Shown here piece after piece: positions 35,865-49,200 of a DNA stretch of 64,000 bases. Numbering within the stretch: position 1 is the stretch's first letter; each line of letters starts with the position of its first letter. Below the pieces are notes generated by a model. That model saw only the letters and a program-made list of their open reading frames with translations. It did no database searches and was not told the DNA's origin. The translations under genes were made by a program, and so were the position numbers. This DNA comes from Serilophus lunatus (Eukaryota; Chordata; Aves; Passeriformes; Eurylaimidae), in the NCBI GenBank assembly GCA_013399895.1, contig VXBA01004859.1, positions 1,965,973 through 2,029,972 on the forward strand, given 5' to 3'.

Positions 35865-38800
35865 ACAAACCAGCTCCTTGTTTTGTGGTTGAAATAGTTT
35901 CTGTGGCAGTAAAAAGGTATGAAAATGTTTCACTTTGTTAGTTCCTGGGCTGGCACACTGGCCGCAAGGTTTCTCTCAGAAACCTTCAGAAAAGCATGGT
36001 CTTAATTCTGAGGCACTTTTTTTTTTTACATGCTCCCCGAGCTAATCCGAAGCAGCCCCTCTTTTTGCTGGTACAAGGAGAGGAGAAAAACCCTAAACTA
36101 AACCCCAAAGCTATTGGCTCGTCTCCCCATGAAACCAGCTGCTCCAATCTTCTTCCCCCACCTTATCAGCCTTTTGCCCCCAAATCTCCCTTCCAGCAGC
36201 TCTCTCTAGAGCCCAGAGCTTATTGATTAGTGAAGGGAGTAGCTCTGTCTCTGAGAGCGCCTTTATTTGGCTTTCCCTCTTTCCTTTGAGGGATTTGAAT
36301 GGGTCTGATGGGAGCAGTTTCCACCCTCCAGCCTTCCAAGCTTGCAGGGGAGGAGCTGTGACTTCTGCCTAAACAAATTCAGAGCTGTCAAGCGGGATGC
36401 TTTTTATTCCCTCCGCCCCCCCCCGTCCTGTTTTGTGGGGAATCCTCTTTAAGGAGTGCTTGCTGTAGGATTTAGAGGAAAACCCGGGCTGCAGTTGGTC
36501 GGTATTGACAACTGCTGTCACTTGGCAGCCTGTGGCTGGTGGGAGTGCAGCGAGTTTGGAGGTCTTAATCCGGTTATCACCAAGGCAGGTGTTTCGGAAT
36601 TAGTGCCTCCCCGTGTAGTATTAATTGAATCTTAAATCATTACAGCACAAAGGGGAAACATTGACTAAATTCCCTTCCATCTCTGGAGCTTTCCTCGTGA
36701 ATAGGAGCTCTCTGTTACAGAAGATGGTTTACTTTTTAAGTGCCTGGTGAAGGGTGTTTGGCAGGATCAGAATTGACTGGTCCACGTGAAATGCTACATG
36801 CAGAACTGAAATTGCAGTGAGTCACTGTCTGCTCTGTCTTTTATGATCTGAGAGTCTGGGATAAAATACTGCAGTGGGTGTTACAGATAAAACCTGTATG
36901 CAAATCCTTAATTCAGAGATGAAGCTTTCTTCCTCTTCCACTCGCTGCAATTGTTTGCCTGTGTGCATCTATTTCTCTTCTGGAGAAAAGAAATTAAAAT
37001 AATCAGTAATACCTTGCACCAGGAGATGAAGAGAGTGGTGGCAGGGAAAACAAATACTGCTTGCAGCAAGCCAGCTGTAGAGAGATTTTTAAATTCAAGG
37101 GCTGCTTTAGGATCAAGTGATTTACAGGAGAATATAAGTAATTGGAATTTATCTTGCAGATGGAAAAACTCATAGTCTTCCTGGGCAAACAGTTTTTTTT
37201 CTTTTCCACCCTTAGGATGCTTCTTTGGCTAGAACTGTCTGCACCTGGCAGATGATCTTTTTTGGAGAAAAGTGATACAGAAGTGTTAAGAGGGCATTTT
37301 TGGAGTGGGGAATGCAGTGGAAATCCTTCAGCATGACAGTACCAGGTGACAGTGGGAGGCCACTGAAGGCTGTGGTGATCACAGGTGCCAGCTTCTTGCC
37401 TGATCCAAAAGGAACATTTTTTTCTGTGAGCTGGCATTGCTGTTTTCATCATGGCACTGTTGTAGTCACACTTGGATGGATGTGGTGTATCTGTCCTGGA
37501 TAGAGTGTCAGGATGCTTCTGATTAGATAAATTCAGCATCGTGCATGTAGTACCTGCAGACCTTGAGCTGTGAAGCTTTCTCACTTTCCTTGTCTGCTTA
37601 CTAAATATTTATTAAAATGGTAGCTGGCCTGGAATGAGGGAGGAGGAGGAAATACTGTTGGACAACACGGGCTCACCCATCACCATAAATGGTGCAAAGC
37701 TCCGTGTGGATCCTCCAGTGCACTTTGTTTACACAGAGTGTGCTGTAATGGGGTGACTTCAATGAAATTGCGTAGCAAGAAGCAAAAACATTTGCTTTTC
37801 TGCGTGTGCTGAGTGGGCTGCATGATCTGACCTGTGTGCAAGACAAAGAATGTCGTGAGCAAATGGACAGCTATTTTGCAATGTTATCCTACTCATTCTG
37901 CCAGTATCCAGGAGACACTGGAGTTAGTGTGAATAACTCTGTGCCATGCCTGGTTAAACACAATACCCCAGAGCAGGAGTTGGAAAAAAAAAACAAAACA
38001 ACCCTAAAAGGATGACATGGCCACCCCACAATGTTAAAATGAAGGAAAAAGGGTTTCCTCCCAGTTTGTGTTCCCAGTAACAGCAGCAAGTGTGGCAGTA
38101 ACTTGCCTGGGTTCTCACAGGCCACGTTCTTGTCTTCAGATCTCTGCCTTTGCAGTCCTCCCCTTCCACAATAAGTTTGGGAAACTGGGAGCCTTCCCCT
38201 TGCCTGCCTGGCCCTTATTGCTGCTCTCTGCAGCAGCACAGAACGATGTGCCTGTCCAGTTCATTCTGCTGCTGCTTGGTAAACTAATGAGCAGAGGCGC
38301 TGCAGCTGCCAGGAGGAATTCCTTTCCAGCAGTTTTGCGAGAAAAGTCAGCAGGATTAGGGCCTGGTTCAAACTTGATTGTTCAGCATATCTGCTATGCA
38401 AACCATTTCGGTGAGGGAGAGAGCAACCAGAGTGGCAACCAACTTTGCTTGGGGCAGAAATGAGCTGTGGGAACAAGGAGGAGACTGTCTTGTCTTTAGA
38501 AACCATAGAGCTGCTTAGAGCATTTTGGTGTGCTTGGGTAGAGACATATATGTAGATGTACTTTTTTTGTTCTCTGGAACAACACCCGAAGTTAGTGTCT
38601 GTCCTGCCTTAGAGGAAACAATTACTTCAAAAGCTTTTCTTAATAGCTTTCTTAATCCCCTTGTGAGCTGCTCTGCTGTTTGGATGTGCCTGCTCGTGCC
38701 AGATCGTGCACTGGATCTCACAGTTCTGGAGCACCTACTTAGTTATCTACCTCGGCAGGGAGCATTGGGGCACCTCCCAAGTACTTAAAAATAGAAATAA

Positions 38801-41800
38801 ACATCTCATGCTCGCTCTTCCTTCCTTGATTAAATTTATAGAGTTTGTGTTGGGCTTGTTTTGGTTTGTGTGGGTGAGTGGGTGTGTCTCGTAGATAAAA
38901 AATTAATTGCAAGGCAGCTGAAGTCAAAGGAATATGTTTGTACATTAGTTTGGAAGCTGCAAGGTCTTTGGTCATTTTGCTTTCTGCAGTCAGTTTACAT
39001 GGATGTTCTGCTTTCTATGCTTCTGGGCTTGTTTTGGGGTGTTTTTTGTTTGGTTCCCAGTAGCTGTCCAGTGAAATGGGGCTGCTGTGAGAGGCTGCAG
39101 TCCCAGCAGTGAGAGATGATCTCCTGATTCCTTGGCATTGCCACGAAGCTTTTGTAGTACCTGGAGAGAGACCTTGAACTGTGTTACCTGGAGTTGCAGG
39201 TACAGAAGGTAGATTTTGTCACTGTACTGTTGCCAAGACAGTCTGGAAACAGGAGCTTTCTAGGATATGATTGTTGAAGTGTAGTGACTGCAATACCAAC
39301 AGAGTCTGCAGGTGAGATTGTAGTAATGTGCTCTTGAGTAAAACTAGATGAAGGAGGTATTCAACTCTTCTTTAATTTTCTTGTTAAGTGCTTTGTTGTG
39401 CTGGTAATTTTTTTGTATTCTTGTGAAGCAAGTGTGGTTTAACCTCCCTACATGTTGCAGTAGGAAACACTCAGTGTTGTATGTAGTACATGGAAAGTAA
39501 GATTAGCAGAAATAATAAAAATGGTGTTCATGCTGCTGCAGATGTGAGAGGTAATGGGACAGCCAGGGGCAAGTGATGAACCAGTTCAACAGGGACCAGG
39601 CACTCTGGTTGAGCAAGCCCTTCTCTTCTGAACACAGCCATGGATACCAGTTAGACTGTGATTACAAACTTGTTTGTTTGACTTTGCCTCAGTGCTCCCT
39701 GAGCCAAACTGCCTTAATTATACAAGGGAATTGCTTCTCAAAATGACTTCCAGATAAATCATTATCTGCACTTGAATGACTCTTACATCTGTAGCAGTCT
39801 TGTCTCCAGGTGAGGAAAGTATTCCTGAGGGTCTGTTCTGTATGCATTTCCTTTGGAAAGCCTCTGTTGACGTGTTTGAGTCAGTTTTTTCATTACCTGC
39901 TGTATAGGACTAGGCAGGAAAATGGGAATTGTAGAGAAAAATTTTCTGGGCCACAATATTCCATGCTACAAAGCGTGGAATATAGAGGGGCTGTTGGATT
40001 TCCTGCATCCTTTCCTCCTGCTGCTTTGGGCTGTGCCTTGGAGAAACAAACTGATAACTTGAGTCAAGGTGGTGCAATTTATCAGCAGCTTCAGGGAAAG
40101 CTTGGGCTGAGGTGAGTTTGAGAGGCCTGCCCTCATCAAATGAAGTTTGATTAAGGAGGCATGTCTTGCTCCTGTCTCTGGACATTCTGCTGAAAGCAGT
40201 TTGCAAACCAGGGCTTCTAAGTGAATGCTCAGTATTTCTCTGTGGATGCATCAAGCTCCATCCTAGGACGATAATACTGATAAAATAAAAGACATCCCCC
40301 AATTCATTGGAAGGATTTCTGTGTATATCAGCTTTCTGTCACTGACAGAACTGTGCCACTGATTTCTTACCTTCTTCCCTACTGCTTTGTGTCACCAGTG
40401 TGGATTTTTCCATGAAGCAGTGGGATCATCCTGTAACATAACATTTGCATTCTTATTTTAAGGATTTACATGCATTATCAATGATTCCTGTGAGTAAAAC
40501 AAAAAAAGTGAAATTTGGGGTTGTCAGTGAGATGTCCTGAAACTAGTAGTCCTGCTTGAAAATTTAGGCCACAGGATTTTGCCGAGTTGTAAATATTGTC
40601 TCATGGTGTGAAAAACAACCAAACAGTTTTGGTTCATTAATATAATTTACTTGAGGACAGACAATGCACTTGACATGGCTGTTTATACCCAGGCTTTTAT
40701 GCCACTCATTTATCTGATTGGTTTTTAAATTGGTTGGTTTAGAGCAGGCCAATCAGAAGTGGCTTTTATAATCCATAGTAGTAATTCCTAGACTCTACAA
40801 TTACACTGGATTTATTTATTTAAGCAGGCACCTTATAATTAATCTTCCAGTTGGCTTTGAGAGCAGTTGCAATGGGTCTTTTCCACTGCTTTTTTTCTTT
40901 TATAAGCCTGAAAGTCAGCGAGCCTTTGGCTATTGCAGCTGTTCCTGCAGGTAACTAGGAAAACCTGCATCATAAATGTGGGATTTGGTTCCATTTGAAC
41001 CCTCTTGGAGCCAGAGGTGGGCAAACATAGTGGTTTCACTGTTTTTTCATGATAGAAGCCCCAAACCCAGCCCTGGAGGCAGAGAGGGGTTGGAAAGGTG
41101 CTGCATGTGTGTCCCAGCATGGAGAGATGTCCCTCTCTTGCATGTCCCACTTTACCTGGGGACAGAAGAGCCCCTGAGCTGGGTCTGCCTCATGCTGCCC
41201 TTCACAATTCCAGGCTGGAAGTGTCAGTATGTGTCTCTCCCTGTGTGTGAACTCCCTTGGATTTTGTGGGCTGGGGAGCAGTTTCACCCCGTGTGGGTCC
41301 CGTGGCTGTAATTGGGTTTGTGGGGTGTCCCCTGTCCTGTGTGTTCCCCAGGGTTTGTTGTTGTCAGACCTCATTTTACCCCCCACACCCTCCATCCTCT
41401 TTTGTTAATTCGTGAGTTTGGGGAATGTCTGAATAGTGTTTATTGCTTTTATTGTTTGGGTGGGAAAATGGCCATGGAGCTTTGATTGTTTTATGGCAGG
41501 AGAAAGGCCTCGTGGAACCCCAGGCACTTTGGTTTTGGTTTTTGTGTTGGTTTTTTTTGTATTTAACCCCAACAAGGAGTGCAGAAAAGTAACTAGTAAT
41601 TTAATTGTAAGTGAAGAATCTCTCGCTGGTTATAGCCCAGGGACATGTTTTATTGCAGTCCAAAAAATCAACCAGAAAATAAATTTAATTACTTTCTAAT
41701 ATGTCTTGTTAAAGCATGGATCAGTCTTGTGCTGCAGATGAGCTCTGGAGGTTCTGGTGAGAGAGAATGCAGGCTCCAGTTTGGATGGGAGATGACATTT

Positions 41801-42805
41801 TGGATGTCAGTGCTGTCTCTGATAACAGTGTTGGGAATGGCTCTGGCACACCAGGTTCCCCAGCATCCCCAGGACTTCAGCTTGTTTTGTCATGCCTCAT
41901 TTGGAGAGTTTGGATTTCAGAAGGGGGAAAAGAACTCTGCCTGGTTTCAGCATCTAAACCAAAAGTGTGGAAAGCTGGAGTGGCTGACTGAAGCTTGTGG
42001 AAGAAGCCTTAACATACCCTTCTTCAAAGAATAGCTTAGTTTTTATCTCATTGTATCTTTCAAAAGCTTGATCATCAGATCATTGGTATCATTAAAATAT
42101 CAACAGACAAATGATGAATGTCTTGCCTTGCTTTGCTGTATTTTTTATTGGGTTGTTTATTTTGTGTGTTTTTTTTAAGATACTTTTCTGCAAGATGAAG
42201 CTCTTTCTCTCAGCACATTTGACTTGTATTAAATAATCAGTTTTAGAGGGATGCTGAACAGTGCTCCTTATGCTCTATATTCTCCTTTTCCTGTGGGTAA
42301 AGAGAAAAATTATTGAATAATTTACTGTGTTGCAAACAATTCAAAACTAAATGTTTGTAGACACTTTGTGTCTTTGTTAATTTATGTGCTAAACACTGTT
42401 GATAATGATGGGAAACATGTCAGCTGAATGTTTTCTGTGTACAGAAATTAAGGTAATTTATTGCTATTCCTCTCTTGGTGAAATACTTGAAATAATCTCT
42501 AAACTGATTATTTGTTCCCTTTTCCAGTATTTTTAAATCTTTAATTATATCACAATATTTGGATTAATCTGAGTTCTGATGTGTCTGAATTTGTGAGGAC
42601 TCTGCCTGTGCTCTGGTTGGTGCATTGTCTGTGTCTGCCTGTGTTACATCTCTGTGTGTGGGCAGCTCTTTGAAATTATTTTACATTTTAAGATGTTAGA
42701 TTGGGCTGGGTTTATCTCTCTCCTGTGCTTGCTTTGTGGGACAGTCACTTAAATTGCAGTGTCTCATTGTCCCATAAGGAGGATAATTTCATTTAAATGA
42801 GTATT

Positions 42806-42817
42806 GTGGTGCACCAC
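42806..42817. repeat. Perfect 12-bp palindrome
   Basis: GTGGTGCACCAC is fully self-complementary. It is isolated within AT-rich intron 2 sequence. Confidence 0.85.
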
Positions 42818-45618
42818 TTAATGTTTGTGAGGGGTTGCAGGTACCTTTTTAGTACAACATACAAGCAAGATGCTCATCTATTTTTTTAAATTTTGTTGTT
42901 AAATGCGTAACCCTATTTTCTTTTATTTCCCTGGACCAGTGATGTACAGGACTATATTCTTCAGCTTGCTGCTTCTGCAAAAGAAATCTGTTGGGTTGGG
43001 AATGCTGGAGTTGTTCTGGAAGCACATTAAGCCAAAGAGACATAAATTCATCCCTTCAGTATCAGTATCCAACAGGACAGATGACAGGTTTTTCTTGCTG
43101 CTTAAACAGTTCAGATATTGTAGGGAAAGGAAATGTACACAAGAAGGAGTATCTGCTTCTCTGTTATTTTTTAAATCCCTGTTTATGCATCTGTTCATAT
43201 GTCTAAGGCAAGAACAAAATACATAAAGGGTTTTTTGAGTAAGGGAACAAAAATAGTCTTTGTAGATAATATTTTGAATACCTTTATCATATTAATCACT
43301 CAGTACTGGTGGACAAGCAGTTAATGTGAACCAACTAGATTGGCTCTGGAAAACCTGTTTTAAAAGTTTTTTAAAATACATCTCAGCAAGAAAGGCCAAT
43401 GTCACCTGTTACCAGCCTGAATGAAGCTCTGTATGAATCAAACTCTTGTTCTTCTAAAAGGCTGAAAATAAGTGAAATATTTCACTTCATCTTTTGTTCA
43501 TGGTCCAGCTCTATTAGGAAGTTACCTTTTTTACTTAATTGCATCTGCATTAAAACTGAGACAAATTTCAGACCCTTTTCTCCTCTCCAGGCTCAGTCTG
43601 GTTAGGCATAAAAGATGTGCAAGCCCTAGGAATCCGGAACTGTGCGGTCAAGGTGAATGGGAAGGTGAAAGCCATTATCTGCTGAAGTGCTGGTGCAGGT
43701 GTGTCTGTGGGAACACGAGCTGCTGTGCCGATATTTGCTGAGAAGCCTGCAATGTGTGTGTGCATCCTGACACTGCTTCCCCTCCTTGTGAGGGGGAATA
43801 GACAGTGAAAAAGTAACATCTGCCATGACAGCCTAAAAAAACATGCAAATGAACCCTCTATTTTGAATTTGTAGTTGAAATGTCTCGGGTTTTTTGAGTT
43901 TTGTTTACAGTGATATAAAAAGGCTTCACCTCCTTTTAGTCTGTTTATGCAAGCGAGTTCAGTTAGGAAGGAATAATGTATATTTGGCCCAGGAAAATAG
44001 GTCAGTTCTGTACTTAAAGTGTGTCTCTAAGTGGTAGTTAGTGGGTAGCCTGCAGAAAGGAAGAGTGACTTAGTTTTGCTGCTGGATAAACATGTCAGCC
44101 ATGGCTCAGCCCTGACTTGCTGCCTGATCTGGCCTCTCCTGAGGCCACTCCAGGCAACATAAGGATTGGACATGACATGACAAGTGTGATCAGGTTGGTT
44201 TGGTGCAGGTATCACTCAGGAATATATCGTGTGTGAGGTTTGGGTGCATATTTATTTCCATTTTGAAGAAGCAAAACCACGCTGATAAATCTGTTTGTAG
44301 TCAGCTCAAGTCACCTGGTATCTAGGGATGTTCTTTTGAATCTTCTGGGAGCATGATTGTTCTTTGGGCCATAGGAGAAGTTAGAAAGGTTTTCCTGTAA
44401 TAAGATAAACCTTTAGCAAGCAGAAATTTTACAGAGAGGAGATTTTGTTTGTTTTGAATGGAACGATTTCCCTCAGGAATAACTGGTTTGTGGGTAGCAA
44501 ATGCAGAAGTTTGAATGTTGTGGTGGGAGAATGTTGGGAAGCCAGAAGTTTATGTACATTTCTGAGCGTGAGTGTTACCAGAGTTCTTCCTGTAGGTTTC
44601 TTTCTCAGAAAACAAGGCATGGCCTGGAAAGGTAAGGGTCAAGCCACCTAAAATAGGGAGAACATCCCCATCCTGAGAAGCTCTGGCTGTGGGATGATGG
44701 CCTTGGAGGGCCAGGAGGGAAGTGATGCTCATGCATGAGGGAAAATGAGACACAGAATCCTTAACTTGGTCAGATCCACAGGCCTGAGACAGTACCAGGG
44801 AAGGAGGAGGATCATGTGCTGCTTGTCTGCTGAGCCAGCAAGGAGAAGGTTGTGCCTCCCCAGTTTAGTGACAGTGACAAGGACATGAAGTTCAGGGGGA
44901 GTTCCCTCCAGAAATTTGCTGTACCTGTGGATTTTTAAACTAAAAAGCCTTCCTTTGTGCGTCTGTTTTGCGTGTGACTACAGTCCACAGACTAAAATGG
45001 GAAAGTGGCATAGGTTTGTTTTTCTTGCTCTTTTATTCACCTGCTGGAATTGGGGATTTACTGAAGTGTGGGTGGTGAGAGAGCATTTAATTTGTTGCAC
45101 TAGGAGAAGGATACAGTAAACTTTAATTCTGAAGAGGCTCAAGTGTCTCGGAGAAATCCTCTGGGGAGTCATCCCTGTGAACTGCATTGACTGAGAAGCA
45201 TTGACTGGGTCAGGTTACGTTTATAGAAACAAACGTGTTTTCCAAGACCCTCTTTACAGTTCAGAAAGCTTGTTTATAGAGGCTGCTTTTCCTGGGATTT
45301 GGCTGGAGAGCTGTCAGTGGTCTCTGCTCTGTTTGGATGTGTGGCTGGAGAGCACATGGCTTTTGTGTGGCTCATAATCCACTGTCTGAGCATCATCCTT
45401 TGGTTTAGCACAGAGAGAGCTCAGCCAGCAGCATTTCTGTCAGAGCACTTCCATCCAGTGAATCCAAACAAGTAGAGAAACAATGGCATTGTTTTGTAGC
45501 TCTTTGGTGGCAAACAGTCGTGGTTGCTGTGACTTGGGGATGAAGAGTTGGGTTTGCTCTCCCTGGGTTATAGAGTGGTGTTTTCTTGGCTGATGCACAT
45601 GGACTGAGCTCTTCCTCC

Positions 45619-45642
45619 AAAGCTCTACCAAAAGCTCTACCA
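45619..45642 (+). repeat. Exact 12-bp tandem duplication (two copies)
   Basis: AAAGCTCTACCA at 45619-45630 is repeated directly and exactly at 45631-45642. This looks like a recent small slippage or duplication event. Confidence 0.9.
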
Positions 45643-46244
45643 GAATCTAGGGCTGGGCAGTGTTGAGCTGCGACCTGCAAAAGTTTGCTTAGTCATCTTC
45701 CTATGTCCCTGCTTTATGTGGAAGACTCTCCTGGAAGTGCCCAAGGGGGGAAAAAGAGGGATTTTGAGGTGGCTGGTTGTTGTTGAAAGCAGTGAAGTTA
45801 TAGTAAAACTGGGCCAATTTGAGAGTTACTGGCACAGTTCTGTAAAATTATTCATTACCTTGGCTTGTTTTGCTTTTTGGATGAGGCTTACATGAAAGGA
45901 AAGCTCCAGATAGTGAGGAAGAAATTATTTTACTATTTTAGTTGTTCCTCCTTTCTCTAAAGCAAGTAGGGTACTGTTACCATTTCCATACATCAGCAAC
46001 GTGAAGACTGCAGACTTCTTTAGGCAACACTTACAGAATTGTATGTAAGACTATTAAACTCCCCTCATTTTCCTGCCAAAAATAGTAAACCTTGAAAAAT
46101 ATGCAAAGCATTTCAAAGCTTGTAAGTACCAGTGTGCTGAACTAGAAAGCTTTTGCATTTTCAGAGTCCCATTTTAGATGCACTGTGGGCATGTTTGTGT
46201 CCTTGTCCTGCAGGCTGCCCTGGGCTAGGATGCACAGGGGGGTC

Positions 46245-46260
46245 AGGACTGCTCAGTCCT
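46245..46260. repeat. Short hairpin, 7-bp arms, 2-nt loop
   Basis: AGGACTG (46245-46251) and CAGTCCT (46254-46260) are exact reverse complements separated by CT. Confidence 0.85.
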
Positions 46261-49200
46261 GGGAGGGAGAACTTCAGAGGAAGCTTCAAAGAAGAACTTG
46301 ACTGATGGAAATTGGGATTGTCTCTTTAATTACTGAAGCTGCAGTTCAGGACTGGAGGCATTGTTGTGTTCCAGAGGGCGGTTTTTTGGGTGTCACTGCC
46401 TGAGTCAGCACTTAGTGAAGGTGCTTTTCCCCTAATGTTGTAGAAGCCGTGTAGGAGTTCAGAATACACAACAATTCGGTGTTTTCCTTCCTTTCCAGTT
46501 TGGTATTGTCATCGTGGCTTTGTGGACTTAAGTGTGATGCACTTTTCATCCCTTTGAGAGCAGCTGCTGTGAGTGAAAGCAGTGACGCTGTTTGCAAAGC
46601 ACGTTGGGGTGTTTTGAAGTAAAAAGCACTTAATCAACATTATTTAGATCAGACAATCTTTTTATTAAGTATTTGAGCCCTGTGCTACAGGATGATGGTC
46701 TGAGACAAGATAGTTTTGCATAAAAAAGAAGAAAAAGGATTATCCACATCACATAACACCCAAGGATTTAATGTTGGAGTGTGCTTTTATGTGAGGATCT
46801 TGTTAAAATTCTGCAAGAGATTACCTTTGCATATTGCCTGATCTGAAACCTTGAAATGCTTGAAAAAAAAATCCAGATACAACATCAAAATTTAAAAAGT
46901 CATTGCAAGTCAAGCAAGTAATAAGAAAAAAGCTATCCATGCTTATATGGGTTTAAGTAAATGTGTGAATTATTTGGATTTCGGATTTGCACAAAACCAA
47001 TGCATTTTTTCAGACAATTAAATATTTTACAAATTAGTCATACTTAAACTGGCAATTTTTTGAAGTAACCATGAAAGCACTTACTGAGCTAAAAGAGTCT
47101 TTTGTTGCTTCAACTCCAATCCACATTAATTTTTCTAATTCATCTGCACATCACTGCCTTTAAAATTTCTTGAGCTTTGAAACGCACAAGTTTCATCCTT
47201 GCAGTCGGGAGCAATTTTATTTAAAAAACACCATTATTGTGTTGTGTTGTTTTTTGTTTTTTGTTTTTTTTTTTAACTTTGCCACACCCACCACAAGATA
47301 AATTCCTTAATTTTGTGCTGGGTTGCAGCATAATCACAGGGCCTGGTGCTCCAGCAGCTGCGTGTGTTCAGCTGCTGTTGGTGACCACACCTACGTAAGT
47401 CAGAGCCGAGTGTGGATTTCTGGGGTTGTGTTGGAAGCAACAAGACTTCATGTGGGCATTGTCTTTAGCTGCAATGTGCTGAAATAGAGCTGCAAACCTT
47501 TCTTGCTCCACTTTGGAAGCACCAGTGCAGCGAGTTACAGGATTAGAAATAAAAAAAAAAGGAAAAGCGAAGCACTTTAAATTTGTAAGAGTGAAGATGT
47601 GTCGTCGTGTTGTGTCTCTGTTTGGAGAGCCTTGGCCTACTCTTAATATCAAATGAAGAAGGAAAATATGCTTTCCTTGTGTGTGCCATATCAGCACCTG
47701 AGAAAAGGTGACACTTGTTTCGTTTAAAACAAAGGAATCTCAGTGTAAAATGCTGGTTGGTGGCACTCGGTGGTGGAGGTTCTCGCTGACTTATTTCTCC
47801 ACTGGTCTAGGTTTGAAAATGAAAATATTTTAGGCCCATGACTGCTTACTTTGGTGTCAAGTGAAGGCCATACTTGCATCGTTCCCTCCTTGTTGAAGCT
47901 GATTTTCCTCCCCATTGCTGAGCAGGAGGCCATGAGCTGGTTCCCAGCGTGGGGCTGGGATGTGTTTCCCATCTGCTGTGCAGAGTCAGGCTGACACACC
48001 AAAAATCCTTCAGCTGTTACCACTGTGAAGAAAACCTTCAGGTGGTGGGGAGGCCAAAACCTGTGGAGTTGGAAATGAGTCTTGATGAACCGGTGGGTTT
48101 TGCTTTTTGTGTTTGATTTGTTTGGAAGTTTTTTTGTTTGTTTTTTTTCCCCCCTCCTTGGGTCCCAGTTTGAATTCTGGGGATCTCACTTAAATTGTTA
48201 ATGAGGTTGGAAGTGGAGTGGATGTTCAGAGGGCTGTAGGGTTGGTAGGAACCCCTGATGACTCCCCAGTAGGATCTGGGCATCCAAGAGTTGATATTTC
48301 ATAGGTATTAAAGGAATGATACCTGAACATGCCAGTTATCAATCCCAAGCACAGCTGTGAGGGTCTTTCATATTTTTTTTTTTTTAATTTTTATTTTCCC
48401 TCTCCCAGTAGCATGGCTGGATTAAATACTTCCTTGCCCTGTTCCAACCTCTGTGCTGGTACAATTGTTTATGGACTCGAGCTGTGACTGGGAGCAGAGA
48501 ACTCCATGTGGGTTAAAAATAACTTGGTCCCAAAAAATAAACTGTATCTTTAACCTGGATTGAATTTCCTAATCCAGAACACTGTGCAGCCATGCAAACA
48601 CTTTCGTAACACAAGTGCGAAGGTGCTGCACTGATTCTTGGGACAACTGAGGCACTTCAATCCAGGTTTTATGTTATATCCCAGGTGCAACAGGGATATT
48701 GGCAAGCAGATAAGGAAGCAGTTTCTGCTGTGTCCCAAGCTTGCAGCAGTGAGATGTTTTTTTTGAGTGCTAAGTGTTCTGTTAACAAAGTCACGTGTTT
48801 TGTATTGTCATTTAACCAACCAGGCATAATTTTCAGCAGTAATAATAGTAAAAAAGAAAAATCCATCTCCTTAATACTGAGGTGTTTTAGTGGAATGGCT
48901 TGGGGAGCGTCTGATGTGCAGCCAGAGGGGGAAAGAGGTGAATTCTGGGGGCTCACAAAGTCTAGTTCTGAACATTTTCTCCTGAGTACTCGGTGGGTCT
49001 CTGCTGCAAAGGTAGGATGGTGTTCAAGGCCTGTCATGTGGGGACAGAATTCCTTACCTTCTAAAGACATCCAAGGACTGCCAGTGATCCAAATGTCACT
49101 CAGGGAGACCTTTGGAGTGAGTGTGTATCATCCACTTGATGGGATGTGCCAGTTCAGGGGTTGTCTGTCTGTTGTCTCCTGTCACCCACCCTCGGTGGCC

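Larger units (their letters stand above)
35300..36700 (+). promoter_or_regulatory. CpG- and GC-enriched block in intron 2, candidate regulatory element
   Basis: CpG sites are markedly denser here than in the flanking intron, for example around 35570-35600, 35745-35795, 35965, 36040-36050, 36400-36425 and 36480-36620. The block includes long G runs (35474-35490, 35809-35823), a C9 tract (36416-36424) and a 40-N gap. Retained CpGs in an otherwise CpG-depleted intron can mark a hypomethylated enhancer, an internal promoter or a conserved element. No exon or transcript is recognisable, so a regulatory role is inference. Confidence 0.35.
36701..47220 (+). other. IGF1R: IGF1R intron 2, middle portion
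   Basis: Intronic, mostly unique sequence. Landmarks are a perfect 12-bp palindrome (42806-42817), an inverted repeat GGCCTC/GAGGCC at about 44131-44146, a CCCCATCCTGAGA copy (44666-44678), an exact 12-bp tandem duplication (45619-45642), a 7-bp-stem hairpin (46245-46260) and an AT-rich low-CpG stretch at 46900-47160. No gene is supported. Confidence 0.75.

Noticed and set aside
2605..46410. AP-1 / MAF-type TGAGTCA sites scattered through both introns (e.g. near 11548, 17645, 35683, 46401)
   Set aside because: About as many 7-mers as expected by chance in 64 kb, with no tight clustering.
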